Of a stretch of 64,000 nt of DNA, positions 1 through 9,612 are shown one piece after another. Below the pieces are notes generated by a model. It saw nothing but the letters and a program-made list of their open reading frames with translations, was not told the DNA's origin and ran no database searches. Both the position numbers and the translations under genes were made by a program. Origin of the DNA: Acidobacteriota bacterium (lineage in GTDB: Bacteria > Acidobacteriota > Terriglobia > Terriglobales > Acidobacteriaceae); assembly GCA_021851335.1 (NCBI GenBank), contig JAJZEA010000001.1, positions 120,051 to 184,050 on the forward strand, given 5' to 3'. The number at the start of each line of letters is the position of its first letter. Position 1 is the stretch's first letter.

Positions 1-2788
1 CTGCGCCGTTGCTGTTGCAGCCGCTCAGGCCCCATCCAAAGCTGACCAGCAGAATCAGCATCGCCAGGCTGCGCAGCCTGCGGGATTTCCGTCCGAAGAA
101 ACCAGCCAGCAGCAGCCCGCCGAGCATGGCCGCGGCTGCGACCGGTGCGCGTCCGTTGCCAGAGCGCGGCTGACCGGGCTGCGAGCTACGCAGGCCAGGG
201 AAGCGGCGATACTGGCCGTTGGTGTTGATGCAGTTCTGCGCATTGGTGTCGATGGAGAAGGTGCCAGTGGTAGTTCCAGTGGGGCCGACGGCGATATCGG
301 TCACCTGGAAGCAGGCGCTGGCAAGGTTGTTTGCGTTATTGCCGGTCGGGTTCACGCTGATCACTACGTTTCCGGAGTATCCACCGGAGGGTGTGATCGA
401 GATCGAGGAGCTGGACTTGTTGCCGTCCGTGACTGTGATGTTGGTGGCGGCGATGCTGAAGGTCCCCACGCCAGTCGAGACGGCCGCCGCCGTGATGCTG
501 GCAGTCCCGGTGGAGGCTGCATAGGTCGAGTCACCCGCGTAGGCAGCTTCCACGGTGTGAGCACCGGGCGTTGAGAAGCTTGTGGTGTAGGTCGCGGTGC
601 CATTCGTCAAGGTGAGCGTCGGCGTCTGCGCGACTCCATCCACCGAGATGGTCACAGTCCCCGTTGGCGTGCCGCTGCTGGACGAGACTCCGATGGTGAA
701 GGTCACATTCTGGCCGATACTGGGCGTGGTTGTAGAAGGTGTGATGGTGGTTGTCGTCGAGACGAGTGATGTGCCCGTCGACATGGGCCAGGCATTTGCC
801 AGCAGATTCAGATCAAAGCTGCCAAGTCCCGTCGCAAGATCATAGCCTGTTCCAGACACATACTCCGTCAAAGCATTCCCGGAGCAGATGGACGAGCCAG
901 CGTTGGCGCAGTCGTTATTTCCCGTCGTAATGTCGTGGAAGACGCTGCCGTAGGTAGTGCTGTTCGATGCCAGCGTGTAGAGCGTGGGATTGATGTTGCC
1001 CTGGCCGGAGGTTGCGTTGACTTTCTGGTTGATGAGCGCCACCATGCCAGCCATGATCGGCGTAGCAAAGCTGGTGCCGCCCGCCGCCGTCAGGTAGCCG
1101 GTGGTGGAGTCGCGAAATCCGCTGGTGCAGCTCGACGCCTGCGGCGGATTGCTGGAGGTGTTCCAGTTGGACTGGTCGCTGGTGCAAAGCAGATACGCGT
1201 CGTGGTTATTGGACGAATCGAGCGAGATATCCGGGACATCGCGCTGGCCGTCGCCAGGAATGCCGGGAACGCCTGCCTGCCAGGTGGGCTTGGTGAAGTC
1301 GCCGCTGACGCCGCCGCCACCTGCCGCTATGTACTGGCTGGCGTCGTCATTCCAGACAACCTCTGGAATGTACGAAAGCGCAGAGGTGACGACATCATTG
1401 GTTCCGTTCGCAGCCCAGTATTGAGTTGCCCCCGTTGCGGGTCCATCGTTGAACTCCGTGCCACCCACCGCGGTCACATTCGGGCTGCTGGCCGGGTAGT
1501 TGACGTTCAGCTGCTCCTGCTGCGCGAGCGTGTCAGTGCTGCCCGAACTGTAGCAAGAGGTAGAGCCGGAGTCACCAGCCGCTGCGAGAATGGTCTGGCC
1601 CTGCGCGACTGCTTGACTATCGACGCTTTCAAAGGTCTGGTAATAGGTGCCGGTATCAAATTCGCAAGCCCCGTAGCTGAGACTGATAATCGGGGCGAGC
1701 TTGTTATCGACGGCATAGGTGACCGAATCAAAGACACCGCCTTGGGAGGTGCTGCCAGTGTAAACAAAGTCAATCGTCGCGCCGGGAGCCATTGCGCCGG
1801 ACCACTCCAGATCAAGGTCCGATTCACCTTCATCCCCGGATACGATCTGTGATGTGCCCGTGTTCGGCACCTGAATGATATTAGGGTCCTTGACCGTGAG
1901 TCCGGCTGCGTTCTGAAACGCTTCGATGTCGCTGACGACGATGGCGGATTGACCAGCCACCACAATCGTCTCGCCGGTGCCGTTGATTCCTTGCTTGTAG
2001 AGTGCGTTCACGTCATAGATGGTGCTGATGTCGCCCGGCGCCAGATAGTGATTTCCGGTTTGTCCGGAGGTGAAGGCGGGCTGAACAGAACCAAGCCGGG
2101 GCGTTTGCTGCGCCAGAGCCTGCGCCTGCGGAGCCAGATGCAGCATCATCGAGTGTGGCTTGAAGTTGTCCAGGTCGCGCAGGCCCAGCACCACCTGCGA
2201 AAGGGACGCGGGAATATGCAACTGAGTGGACGGAGCAAAGTGCGTCTCCTTTTGTCCCTGCCAGGTGGTCACGTAGCGGTGCATCTCGGTCTGGAAAGCC
2301 TGTTCGACCTGCGATGCCGTTCCGGAGAAGACTAGAAACGTTTTGCCGTTGGCCACCGAATCGATAGAAAGTCCCTGTTGCTGGAGCCACTGCTCGGTCT
2401 TGGCAATGTCGGCATCGTTGACGCCAAACTGGCTGGCGAACTGCTGTGGGGTCAACCAGTGGTGATAGAGCGGCGAGGCCGGATTCTGCTGATTGGTCAG
2501 TAGCTGCTTGAGGGCTGTCTTCTGCGCCTGAGTCTGGCTGAAAAACAGCATCATGTGTCGCATCGGCGTGTCGCCAGGCAACCGACCCGCATCGCTGGAC
2601 GGGCGCGCCAGCGGATGCAGCGAGCCGGGAATGGCTACCATCTGCGAGAAATCCATCGGTTCGTGGAGCCGTGCTGCGGGTTGTGGCAGCGTGTCAGGCT
2701 GCGCTTGTGCCAGGCCGGCGGACAATGTGATGGCAAATAGTGCTGCCGCTGCAAACTGAAAAATCTGTCGAGTCGTTTTCATGGCCAT
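1..2788 (-). CDS. Secreted pro-kumamolisin (S53/sedolisin) peptidase with Ig-like repeat, 3' end beyond window
   Basis: Serine-carboxyl endopeptidase of the sedolisin family, exported as an inactive precursor and usually active at acid pH. An open frame of at least 929 codons runs off the window edge. A signal peptide (about residues 1-30, ending near AQAQP) is followed by a pro-kumamolisin activation domain (about 45-190) and the catalytic domain. The Glu/Asp pair lies in GESDLDLEW (about 319), the oxyanion Asp in AAAGDSGS (about 405) and the catalytic Ser in GGTSFATP (about 572). A Thr/Ser-rich bacterial Ig-like domain follows (about 675-765). A hydrophobic segment with an Arg-rich FFGRKSRRLRSL tail comes near the end, then a GCNSNG stretch. 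Two ATGs six bases apart (2788 and 2782) are possible starts. The gene stands alone with its own upstream region. Family assignment is firm; the substrate is unknown. Confidence 0.93.
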   Translation of the reverse strand, partial: MAMKTTRQIFQFAAAALFAITLSAGLAQAQPDTLPQPAARLHEPMDFSQMVAIPGSLHPLARPSSDAGRLPGDTPMRHMMLFFSQTQAQKTALKQLLTNQQNPASPLYHHWLTPQQFASQFGVNDADIAKTEQWLQQQGLSIDSVANGKTFLVFSGTASQVEQAFQTEMHRYVTTWQGQKETHFAPSTQLHIPASLSQVVLGLRDLDNFKPHSMMLHLAPQAQALAQQTPRLGSVQPAFTSGQTGNHYLAPGDISTIYDVNALYKQGINGTGETIVVAGQSAIVVSDIEAFQNAAGLTVKDPNIIQVPNTGTSQIVSGDEGESDLDLEWSGAMAPGATIDFVYTGSTSQGGVFDSVTYAVDNKLAPIISLSYGACEFDTGTYYQTFESVDSQAVAQGQTILAAAGDSGSTSCYSSGSTDTLAQQEQLNVNYPASSPNVTAVGGTEFNDGPATGATQYWAANGTNDVVTSALSYIPEVVWNDDASQYIAAGGGGVSGDFTKPTWQAGVPGIPGDGQRDVPDISLDSSNNHDAYLLCTSDQSNWNTSSNPPQASSCTSGFRDSTTGYLTAAGGTSFATPIMAGMVALINQKVNATSGQGNINPTLYTLASNSTTYGSVFHDITTGNNDCANAGSSICSGNALTEYVSGTGYDLATGLGSFDLNLLANAWPMSTGTSLVSTTTTITPSTTTPSIGQNVTFTIGVSSSSGTPTGTVTISVDGVAQTPTLTLTNGTATYTTSFSTPGAHTVEAAYAGDSTYAASTGTASITAAAVSTGVGTFSIAATNITVTDGNKSSSSISITPSGGYSGNVVISVNPTGNNANNLASACFQVTDIAVGPTGTTTGTFSIDTNAQNCINTNGQYRRFPGLRSSQPGQPRSGNGRAPVAAAAMLGGLLLAGFFGRKSRRLRSLAMLILLVSFGWGLSGCNSNGA

Positions 2789-2840
2789 CTCTCTGTAAGT
2801 CATGCGTCGGATGCGACGAAGTGAGGCACACATCGCTTCT

Positions 2841-2855
2841 GTGTCCATTAGACAC
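2841..2855. promoter_or_regulatory. Operator-like inverted repeat upstream of the S53 peptidase
   Basis: GTGTC and GACAC arms flank a 5-base spacer. With two mismatches the arms extend to nine bases each. It lies 53 bases upstream of the first possible peptidase start. A second, 5-bp hairpin (CGTCG-GATG-CGACG, 2805-2818) sits in the probable leader. No clear -10/-35 pair was found, so a regulatory role is only inferred. Confidence 0.3.
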
Positions 2856-2957
2856 GAAATCCGTGCAGGGGTTGCGTGCGGGGTGAAGGATTTCTCTGAG
2901 GAACCCGGAATCCTTTTGACAGGAAGAGAAAGCTTTCCCGAAACTACCTGACGAGAC

Positions 2958-5900
2958 TCAGTCTCCCGTAGAATCCGCGTCCGTGAAAAGCCAGTGATCC
3001 AGCCTGCACAGCAACGGATAGTAGATGCCGAGTCGAAGGACGGGTGCAGGAAAGTCCGCTTGCACCTGAAGTTTACGCAGCATTTGAGCGTAGGAGTTGA
3101 GCTGCGGCGCGTATTGTTCCCGGTGGCGAAGCAAAAAATCACGAATGATCTCTTCGTCGTAAGCGGGATTGCCTGGCTCACGATGCAGGCTTGCGACAAT
3201 CTCACGGCCAGTCGTCTTGTAATCGACGATCCACCAGACGCGGTCGCTGGACGGAGAATCCGGGTGTTCACCGGCCAGAAAACACCGATCCGGTCGCACG
3301 GTGTGCCAAACGGCCCGGCCACTTGGGTTGAAGAGCTTTCCCGTCCAGGAAACCTCAGCGAAATCCTGGTCGTGTGGAGACAGAATCCATGCTCCTGCGG
3401 GGTCCAGAGCGCAGCCAGCAACCACCTGCACGGCCCAGCGCGCCAGGCTGCGAGCCTCCGTGGCGTCCACGCCGTACCGGCCCAGTTGGGCGGCAAGCGG
3501 CAAGGTCAGCGCGGGCAGTTGTTGCTGCGCGGAGGCAGCGTCCTGGGTCTGCCGAAGCCGTGCAAACTGCTGCATCAGCAGATGGACAGCGATGCCCTCG
3601 GCACGCGTGCGCAAGCCTCCGGAAGGTCGTTCGTACAGCGGAGTCTGCACCCCGGCAGCGAGGGAATGCACGGCGGAAACAAATGAGGCGCGGGGCGGAT
3701 TCACAGGAGCCGAGAAGCGCAGGATGCGTCTCTGTCGTGGCGTTTGCGGCTCCGGAGGCACGGCATCCCGAGTCGAAGAGCGCGCATCGGATGTCTCGTC
3801 CGCCGCTTGGTCTGAAGCTGAATTCAATGACTCAGCAAAGCGCCGAATCTCCTCAGCAAAAGCCGGACGGATGGTCTGAAAAAGGGCCTGCCCAGCCGTG
3901 AATGTTTCAGCATTTGCAGCCGCGAGTGCAGTCGGATCGAGCGTAGCAAACAGGTGAAGCTCTTCTCGTGCGCGGGTAGCCGCCACATAAAAGACACGGC
4001 GTTCTTCGGCTGCATCCCGCGCTTGTTTCACCTGTTTGACCCAGGCCAGAGCGTCTCCGGATCCAGCGCCTTTGGCTGCCATGGGAGCAATCAAAAACTC
4101 GGTCAGATCTTCCGGATTTGCGCCCGCGATGCCGCGCTCCAGCCAGGTCAGCAGTTCCGTGGAATCGTTCCGACGACGTCGTTCCAGTTCCGGAAGGATG
4201 ACCACTTCAAACTCAAGCCCCTTCGATTTGTGAATGGTCATCAGACGCACTCCGTAATCGTTCTCGAGCGATGGGTCGGGCAAGGGTTGCAGTTGTCGAA
4301 GCGCGGCGCGCCAGCCCGTCTGCGAGTCACATTCCATCAAGTCCACATCGCTCCGCGGCAGTTCGTCCAACGCGCGCCACAGCAGTTGAAGATTGCGCTG
4401 TTGTAGCGGAGAGGTCACTGACTCTCCGCCCACACTTTGCCATAGCCGGTGCAGCCAGCTTCCCAGCTTTTCTCCATCCACCAACTGGCGAAGGCGTCCT
4501 GCTTCCAGAATATTTTCCGTGCAGCGCAACAGCGCCTCGCAGCGTGGTTGCCCGAGGGAGTCGGCCAGCAGCGCCAGCCTCTCCTGCACGAGATCAGGGA
4601 TCGCTCGATCCTTCAGGTCCGCATCATCTGCCGAGACCAGTGCGTGGACCTCATGCAAAGCCAGCCCGCAGCACGGTGAGCGCAGGACCGACGCCCAGGC
4701 AAGTCGATCCTGTCGATTGAGCGCCGCCTGAGCCAGTGAGATGGCATCCAGAATCTCCATCTGTCGGTCAAAGGGGAAAATCTCATCGGCCCGATAGGGA
4801 ATGCCTGCGGCTCGCAGCGCCTCTGCCGCGGCAATCAGTGTTTTCCTGTTTCGACCCAGAATGGCGATGCGATATTTTTCGTCGGAGGCGTCCGACTCTC
4901 GTCGTTGTCGCGCGGCCATGGCAAGTTGCTCATGTTGGCGTACCAGCGGCATCCAGGCTGGCTCACGCACAAGCTTTGCGCCAGTCTGCTCGCCTTCGGA
5001 TGTGTCGTCGCGGAGTTCGAGATAAAGCGTGACAGGATGCGAGCCGGCAGAGTCCTTTGGAAGCTCGCGTACAGCCTGTGCCGCAACAAACGGCGTCTGA
5101 GACGCAAGTGAACTTGCCGAAGTTGTAAAAAGTTGTGGCATGCGATGATTCCAGTCAGCCACAAGAGCGGGAGTCGAGCGAAAATTAGCCGTGAGTTGGA
5201 TTGGCTGAAGCACGACGCGGTTGGAATCGGCGAAGCCTTCAAGATCCGCGCCAAAGCCGCGTTGTGCCGGGCGATCAAACAGTTCGTAGTCCGATTCGCG
5301 GAATCCATAAATTGACTGCATCGGATCGCCGACACAAAAGCACGTTCGCCCATCGCCGCCCGGCCACGCAGCAATGATGCTGTCGATCAGTTCATATTGC
5401 TTTCGGCTCGTATCCTGAAACTCATCGAGCAGCAGGTGGCGAATTCCAGCGGCAAACTCCACCGCAAACTCGGATGGCAAGCCATCTTTGGGATGGAGCA
5501 ACTGAAGCGCAATGGCAGCCACTTCCGTGAAGTCCACTGAGCTGCTCTCCGCAAAGACAAGCTGCAACTGCGCGGCGGCATAGCGCAGCACGACAAAAGC
5601 ATCCAAAACCACTTGCCACTCCGGCTCGGAATACCCGGCAACAGCCGCAGTGCAGACCTGTTGCAGCAAGGGTTGGAGTTCGTAACTCTGTTGCGCGCGA
5701 GCAACCAGAGAACCGAATCGCTCTTTCGCGGCTCGGCCCTCATCCGTCGCGGGAAAGCCCTGGTTTTTGTTCAGGCCTTTGGGCTTTCGCCACTGGTATT
5801 CGCCGGTCAGCAGAAAACCAGCGATCACGCGATAGAACTCGACTTGCAAACGCAAAGAATCGCCGGAGATATCATCTTCATCCGGCGAGGGCAGGGAAGA

Positions 5901-6746
5901 ATGAGACGCCACAAATTGTAGCTCTTCCACTCCGCATTCCGCCGCGAACCAAAGCAAGTCGAATAACTCAGTCTCCAGCCCTGGAATGGACAAAAAAGCC
6001 GCGTGGAGAGCGCGCAGGGTGGCAAGGGCGGAGTGGCGCATCGGCGCTTCCAGCCTGGCGCGAAGCGTCGTCCCATCCAGGGAAGAATCAAAGACAAAAT
6101 CCTTGAACCACCGACCGCGATCCGCCAACATATCGCACAGCAGATTCTCCATGCTGAGCCACTGCGCATCGCGAAGCTTGAGTAGGGTTCGGAGCGCTGT
6201 CTGCAACGCATTCGGCCCTTTCTCCAGCATGGCCAGCGTTCGTCGTGCTGCCTTACGATAAAGAGTTTGTGGGTCTTTTGCCGGCTCCATCCGTCCACCG
6301 AGTGCGGAGAGGATTCCCCATTGCAATGGCGCTCGCATCGCAATGGAATGACAAAAGCTGTCAATGGTCTGAATGCGAAGTTGATCGGGACTTTCCATCA
6401 CCGTCCAGCGCTGTAAACGGATACGCTCAACAGCTTTGCTGGCAGCCTCTCGCAAGGGATCGTCAAGAGTTGCGTCAGCGGCAGTAGACATCGCCGCCTG
6501 AGCCTTTTCCAGCTCCAGCACAATGCGTTGTCGCATCTCTGCCGCAGCCGCGCGTGTGAAGGTGATGGCTACGACTTCGTGCGGGTCGTCCACCTCTGCC
6601 AGCAGGCGCAGAAATCGTGTCGTCAGAAGATGCGTCTTGCCGGAACCGGCTGACGCGCGCACCAGAAAGGATTCCTGTGTATTCAGCGCCTGCAGACGCT
6701 GCTCCCAATCGGGCGGAGAGTGCTTCATGGCGCCGGTATTACTCAT
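2958..6746 (-). CDS. AddA/RecB-like UvrD-family helicase-nuclease
   Basis: Predicted ATP-dependent 3'-5' helicase with a C-terminal RecB-type nuclease, for double-strand break end resection and recombinational repair. About 1262 aa, close to AddA size. Visible motifs: Walker A ASAGSGKT near residue 35, helicase motif II LLDEFQDTS, an SF1 motif VI-like ATRAREELHLF, and a nuclease core VDYKTTG near the C terminus. The start at 6746 is chosen because AGGAG lies seven bases upstream; the ATG two codons earlier is too close to it. Its start overlaps the end of the AddB-like gene, so the two are probably translationally coupled. Its partner does not look like classical RecC. A related family pairs an exonuclease V beta-like helicase with the 'probable DNA repair protein' TIGR03623. 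Confidence 0.88.
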   Translation of the reverse strand: MSNTGAMKHSPPDWEQRLQALNTQESFLVRASAGSGKTHLLTTRFLRLLAEVDDPHEVVAITFTRAAAAEMRQRIVLELEKAQAAMSTAADATLDDPLREAASKAVERIRLQRWTVMESPDQLRIQTIDSFCHSIAMRAPLQWGILSALGGRMEPAKDPQTLYRKAARRTLAMLEKGPNALQTALRTLLKLRDAQWLSMENLLCDMLADRGRWFKDFVFDSSLDGTTLRARLEAPMRHSALATLRALHAAFLSIPGLETELFDLLWFAAECGVEELQFVASHSSLPSPDEDDISGDSLRLQVEFYRVIAGFLLTGEYQWRKPKGLNKNQGFPATDEGRAAKERFGSLVARAQQSYELQPLLQQVCTAAVAGYSEPEWQVVLDAFVVLRYAAAQLQLVFAESSSVDFTEVAAIALQLLHPKDGLPSEFAVEFAAGIRHLLLDEFQDTSRKQYELIDSIIAAWPGGDGRTCFCVGDPMQSIYGFRESDYELFDRPAQRGFGADLEGFADSNRVVLQPIQLTANFRSTPALVADWNHRMPQLFTTSASSLASQTPFVAAQAVRELPKDSAGSHPVTLYLELRDDTSEGEQTGAKLVREPAWMPLVRQHEQLAMAARQRRESDASDEKYRIAILGRNRKTLIAAAEALRAAGIPYRADEIFPFDRQMEILDAISLAQAALNRQDRLAWASVLRSPCCGLALHEVHALVSADDADLKDRAIPDLVQERLALLADSLGQPRCEALLRCTENILEAGRLRQLVDGEKLGSWLHRLWQSVGGESVTSPLQQRNLQLLWRALDELPRSDVDLMECDSQTGWRAALRQLQPLPDPSLENDYGVRLMTIHKSKGLEFEVVILPELERRRRNDSTELLTWLERGIAGANPEDLTEFLIAPMAAKGAGSGDALAWVKQVKQARDAAEERRVFYVAATRAREELHLFATLDPTALAAANAETFTAGQALFQTIRPAFAEEIRRFAESLNSASDQAADETSDARSSTRDAVPPEPQTPRQRRILRFSAPVNPPRASFVSAVHSLAAGVQTPLYERPSGGLRTRAEGIAVHLLMQQFARLRQTQDAASAQQQLPALTLPLAAQLGRYGVDATEARSLARWAVQVVAGCALDPAGAWILSPHDQDFAEVSWTGKLFNPSGRAVWHTVRPDRCFLAGEHPDSPSSDRVWWIVDYKTTGREIVASLHREPGNPAYDEEIIRDFLLRHREQYAPQLNSYAQMLRKLQVQADFPAPVLRLGIYYPLLCRLDHWLFTDADSTGD

Positions 6747-9534
6747 TCGCATTCTCCTCTTCCGACAGGATTGCGCCCGTCTCTGTCACGCGACAAAAGG
6801 ACTCCAGGCCGCAGTACTCGCATGTCTTCGGAATGTTTTTCGGGTCCACCCATGCCACACCCTGGAGAAAATCGCGTGCCAGCTTCTCCATGGTCATGCG
6901 CCATTGCACAAGCTGGTGCGAATCGAGTGGTTGCTTGACGAGCGTGGAAGCGCCGCTGAGATTCGCATTCAGGGTCTCTCGAGCGGAGACCAGCATTCCG
7001 TTCACGCCAAGGTCGCGAGCGTTTGCGTTGATATTGGCAAAGGCAATCCCCTCCAGCGTCGCCTCGTCCATATGCAAGGCATAGAGCGGCAGTTGCAAGT
7101 CGTCTGGACGATCACCCAGCCAAAGCGCGGCAGAGTGTTTGCTCGTCTTGTAATCCAGAATCAGCAGCCGTTCGCCCACCTGATCGATTCGATCCTGTCG
7201 CACACGAAGGCGGATTCCAGCGATTTCAATCTCCGAAGCCTGCTCCGTCGCTTGCACAGAAAACGGCCTACGCGAAGCTTCATAACGCAGCCAGTTGCAG
7301 ATCAACTCCTGCAAGCGTTCCTGTTCCATGCGAACGAGCGAAGTGGGAATTGTCTCGGATTGCAGAGCGCCCTGAAACTTCGTCACGGCGCGCAAAACAT
7401 GCCGTTGTACGATAGCCTCGAGACCATCGTCGCCCAACGCCTCTATACATCGAAGCAGATCCTCCAGAGTGCGCAGCCCTTGCTGTGCCGTGCCGCCCCA
7501 CAGCGTGCGCAGCGCTTCATGCAGCAGCTTGCCGCGCACACGAGGTGAGATTCCTGGTGAAGCTGGCTGCACGGTGGAAACACCGATGCGATGGTGCGCA
7601 AACGCTCGAAACGGACAAGCAGACTGATCCATCAGCACCGATGCGCCGCCGCGGACAGCCATGGCGCTGGACGCAGAATTTGTAGCGGATGCATTCCCTT
7701 GCAGAGGAACGAAGACTGGATCGCAGACGGACTCCATGGCGGAGAGCGATGGCGGCGCGTCCGCCGGATTGTTTGTGATGGAATCGGGATACGCCTGCGC
7801 TTGGCCAAGAATCGCCGAAAGCACGCCGGATGCGCGACGCATTCCGTCGTCCACGCTCTTGGAAAAACTAAAGACGACTTCATCGGAATGGTCGAGTAGC
7901 CGATGCGCGATGGTCGCGGCGTTGTTCCAGTCAATCTGGAGGCTCGCGTGTGGCATCTCCGCTTCCAACTGAACCGAAAGTGGCAGCAGCGGCTGGATGT
8001 GTCCTGAGGATGGCCACTGGCTGCTGTCCGCTCCCAAAACCCAGACTCCATCCGCGATCAGTCCCGCAGACTCCGCCGGTCCAGTGATCTGCACCTGCGG
8101 CAACGCGCGCTCGACGCTGAACAGTCGGCTTTTGAGAAGCCCTGAGAGCAGCGACAACGCATCTGTCCAGGTGAGCGGCTCGTCGCTTACCGAGGCTGTT
8201 CCCGCGCAGGCGTCCAGCAGTTCTTCCCACTGCTTCTTTGCCTGATAACTGAAGCTTTCCAGCCGTATATCGTGCATCCAACCCGCAGCATCCAGAAAAG
8301 CGCGAATTCTCTCCATCCATAGTGCAGCGGAGCAGCTCGCGCCATTGGAAAACAGCGCACTCTGCGCGGCCAGCATCTGCTTGCACCATTGAACGAGCGC
8401 AGGCTGCTGCTGCTGCGCATGTTGGCAGAACGATGCGAAACTCCACTCCGTGCGGGCCAAATCACTGCTCTGCAACTGCTCCAGACAACGGGAGAGCAAG
8501 GCGTTGTGCTGGGGCGGCTGTTCCAGCGCATCGGCGGTCAAAAGCGAGCGCAGTTCTGTCTCCTGCAGCGGATCGCTCTGCCAGCGCAACAGCAGCATGG
8601 CAACGCGGATCATGGAGAGATTGTCGAGCGGTACGCCAAGCGTGAACTCCGCATCAAGTTCCTTGTGGCCAGCCTGCTGCAATTGATGCAGCGCACGCTC
8701 GATCTCTCCGCGATCTCGCTCAATCTGCGAAGTCACAATAAGCCATCGTCCTGCGGGGTTAGTCGCAGTGGCTTTCTGAATCCACACCACGCAAGCAGAC
8801 AGCTCGTCCGACGGCTGCTCGAAGAAGACGTATCGCGTGGAATGCGGCGGTGGTGCCGAGGTCTCCAGCTTCCACGAGCACAGTCGATCCAGCAGGCTTC
8901 TGCGCGGAGCCGACAAGCGGTCAAAGCCCACCAGCAGCAAAGACGGTCGCGAAGCGCCATCCATCCATCCGGCTACCGATTCATCCTCAAGCAGATGCAG
9001 CAAGGTGAGCGAAAGCAGCGAAGAACTGATCCATCCGCTGCGCTCACACTGGCGCAGAAACTGCCCCAGCCAATCACTGTACGTTCTTGCATCGCCACTC
9101 CAGCCCAGGCGATTTTCCGCATTCAGAAACTGAGGAGCAAACTCGACCAGTTGCGCCAAAGTTCTCCGCGCCATCGCCGCCAAATTCAACCCTGCTGAAA
9201 TGTCGGAGAAAATTTGCTCGCGTTGGATAATCGAAGACCAGACTCGCAACTCCTGCTCTGCGGTGAGCAGAGTCCGATGCAAGGGGTGTATGTATCCCCT
9301 TTGCGAATCCTGCTTGCCCGTCAGCAGGGCAGAAAGCTCGAAACTCAAGTCGCTCCAAAGTTCCTGAGTCCAGCTTTCCCATGAAGCGACCAGAGGACTC
9401 TCCCAGGCCAGGCAACCCATCTCCTGCTGCGATTCATCGTATGCGTGGCGGATGGCTCTGGCAGCTCGCTCCGTCGAGGTGATAATTCTCCTGCCGCTGC
9501 GCAACCATTCGTTACGCTTGCTTTCGAGAGCCAT
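6739..9534 (-). CDS. AddB-like PD-(D/E)XK nuclease with predicted 4Fe-4S cluster
   Basis: 931 aa; the first gene of a two-gene DNA repair operon with the AddA-like helicase. The N terminus (SGRRIITSTERAARAIRHAY) lacks a Walker A motif, so no ATPase activity is expected. The C terminus holds a RecB-type nuclease core, ILDYKTSK. The cysteine pattern of AddB iron-sulphur nucleases is present: one Cys upstream (SACPFRAF) and a closing CEYCGLESFC, which is C-x2-C-x5-C. These spacings match the cluster that staples the nuclease domain in AddB. Overall it resembles the 'probable DNA repair protein' family (TIGR03623) found next to UvrD-like exonuclease subunits. Both members of the pair therefore carry a nuclease domain, as in AddAB and unlike RecBCD. 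Confidence 0.82.
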   Translation of the reverse strand: MALESKRNEWLRSGRRIITSTERAARAIRHAYDESQQEMGCLAWESPLVASWESWTQELWSDLSFELSALLTGKQDSQRGYIHPLHRTLLTAEQELRVWSSIIQREQIFSDISAGLNLAAMARRTLAQLVEFAPQFLNAENRLGWSGDARTYSDWLGQFLRQCERSGWISSSLLSLTLLHLLEDESVAGWMDGASRPSLLLVGFDRLSAPRRSLLDRLCSWKLETSAPPPHSTRYVFFEQPSDELSACVVWIQKATATNPAGRWLIVTSQIERDRGEIERALHQLQQAGHKELDAEFTLGVPLDNLSMIRVAMLLLRWQSDPLQETELRSLLTADALEQPPQHNALLSRCLEQLQSSDLARTEWSFASFCQHAQQQQPALVQWCKQMLAAQSALFSNGASCSAALWMERIRAFLDAAGWMHDIRLESFSYQAKKQWEELLDACAGTASVSDEPLTWTDALSLLSGLLKSRLFSVERALPQVQITGPAESAGLIADGVWVLGADSSQWPSSGHIQPLLPLSVQLEAEMPHASLQIDWNNAATIAHRLLDHSDEVVFSFSKSVDDGMRRASGVLSAILGQAQAYPDSITNNPADAPPSLSAMESVCDPVFVPLQGNASATNSASSAMAVRGGASVLMDQSACPFRAFAHHRIGVSTVQPASPGISPRVRGKLLHEALRTLWGGTAQQGLRTLEDLLRCIEALGDDGLEAIVQRHVLRAVTKFQGALQSETIPTSLVRMEQERLQELICNWLRYEASRRPFSVQATEQASEIEIAGIRLRVRQDRIDQVGERLLILDYKTSKHSAALWLGDRPDDLQLPLYALHMDEATLEGIAFANINANARDLGVNGMLVSARETLNANLSGASTLVKQPLDSHQLVQWRMTMEKLARDFLQGVAWVDPKNIPKTCEYCGLESFCRVTETGAILSEEENANE

Positions 9535-9612
9535 CCGGGTTGAGTGAGTGTTCGTGATGGTGACCTCACAGGCTTGTTGCAGTCGTCAACGTTCTAGAAT
9601 GGATTCGTGGTG

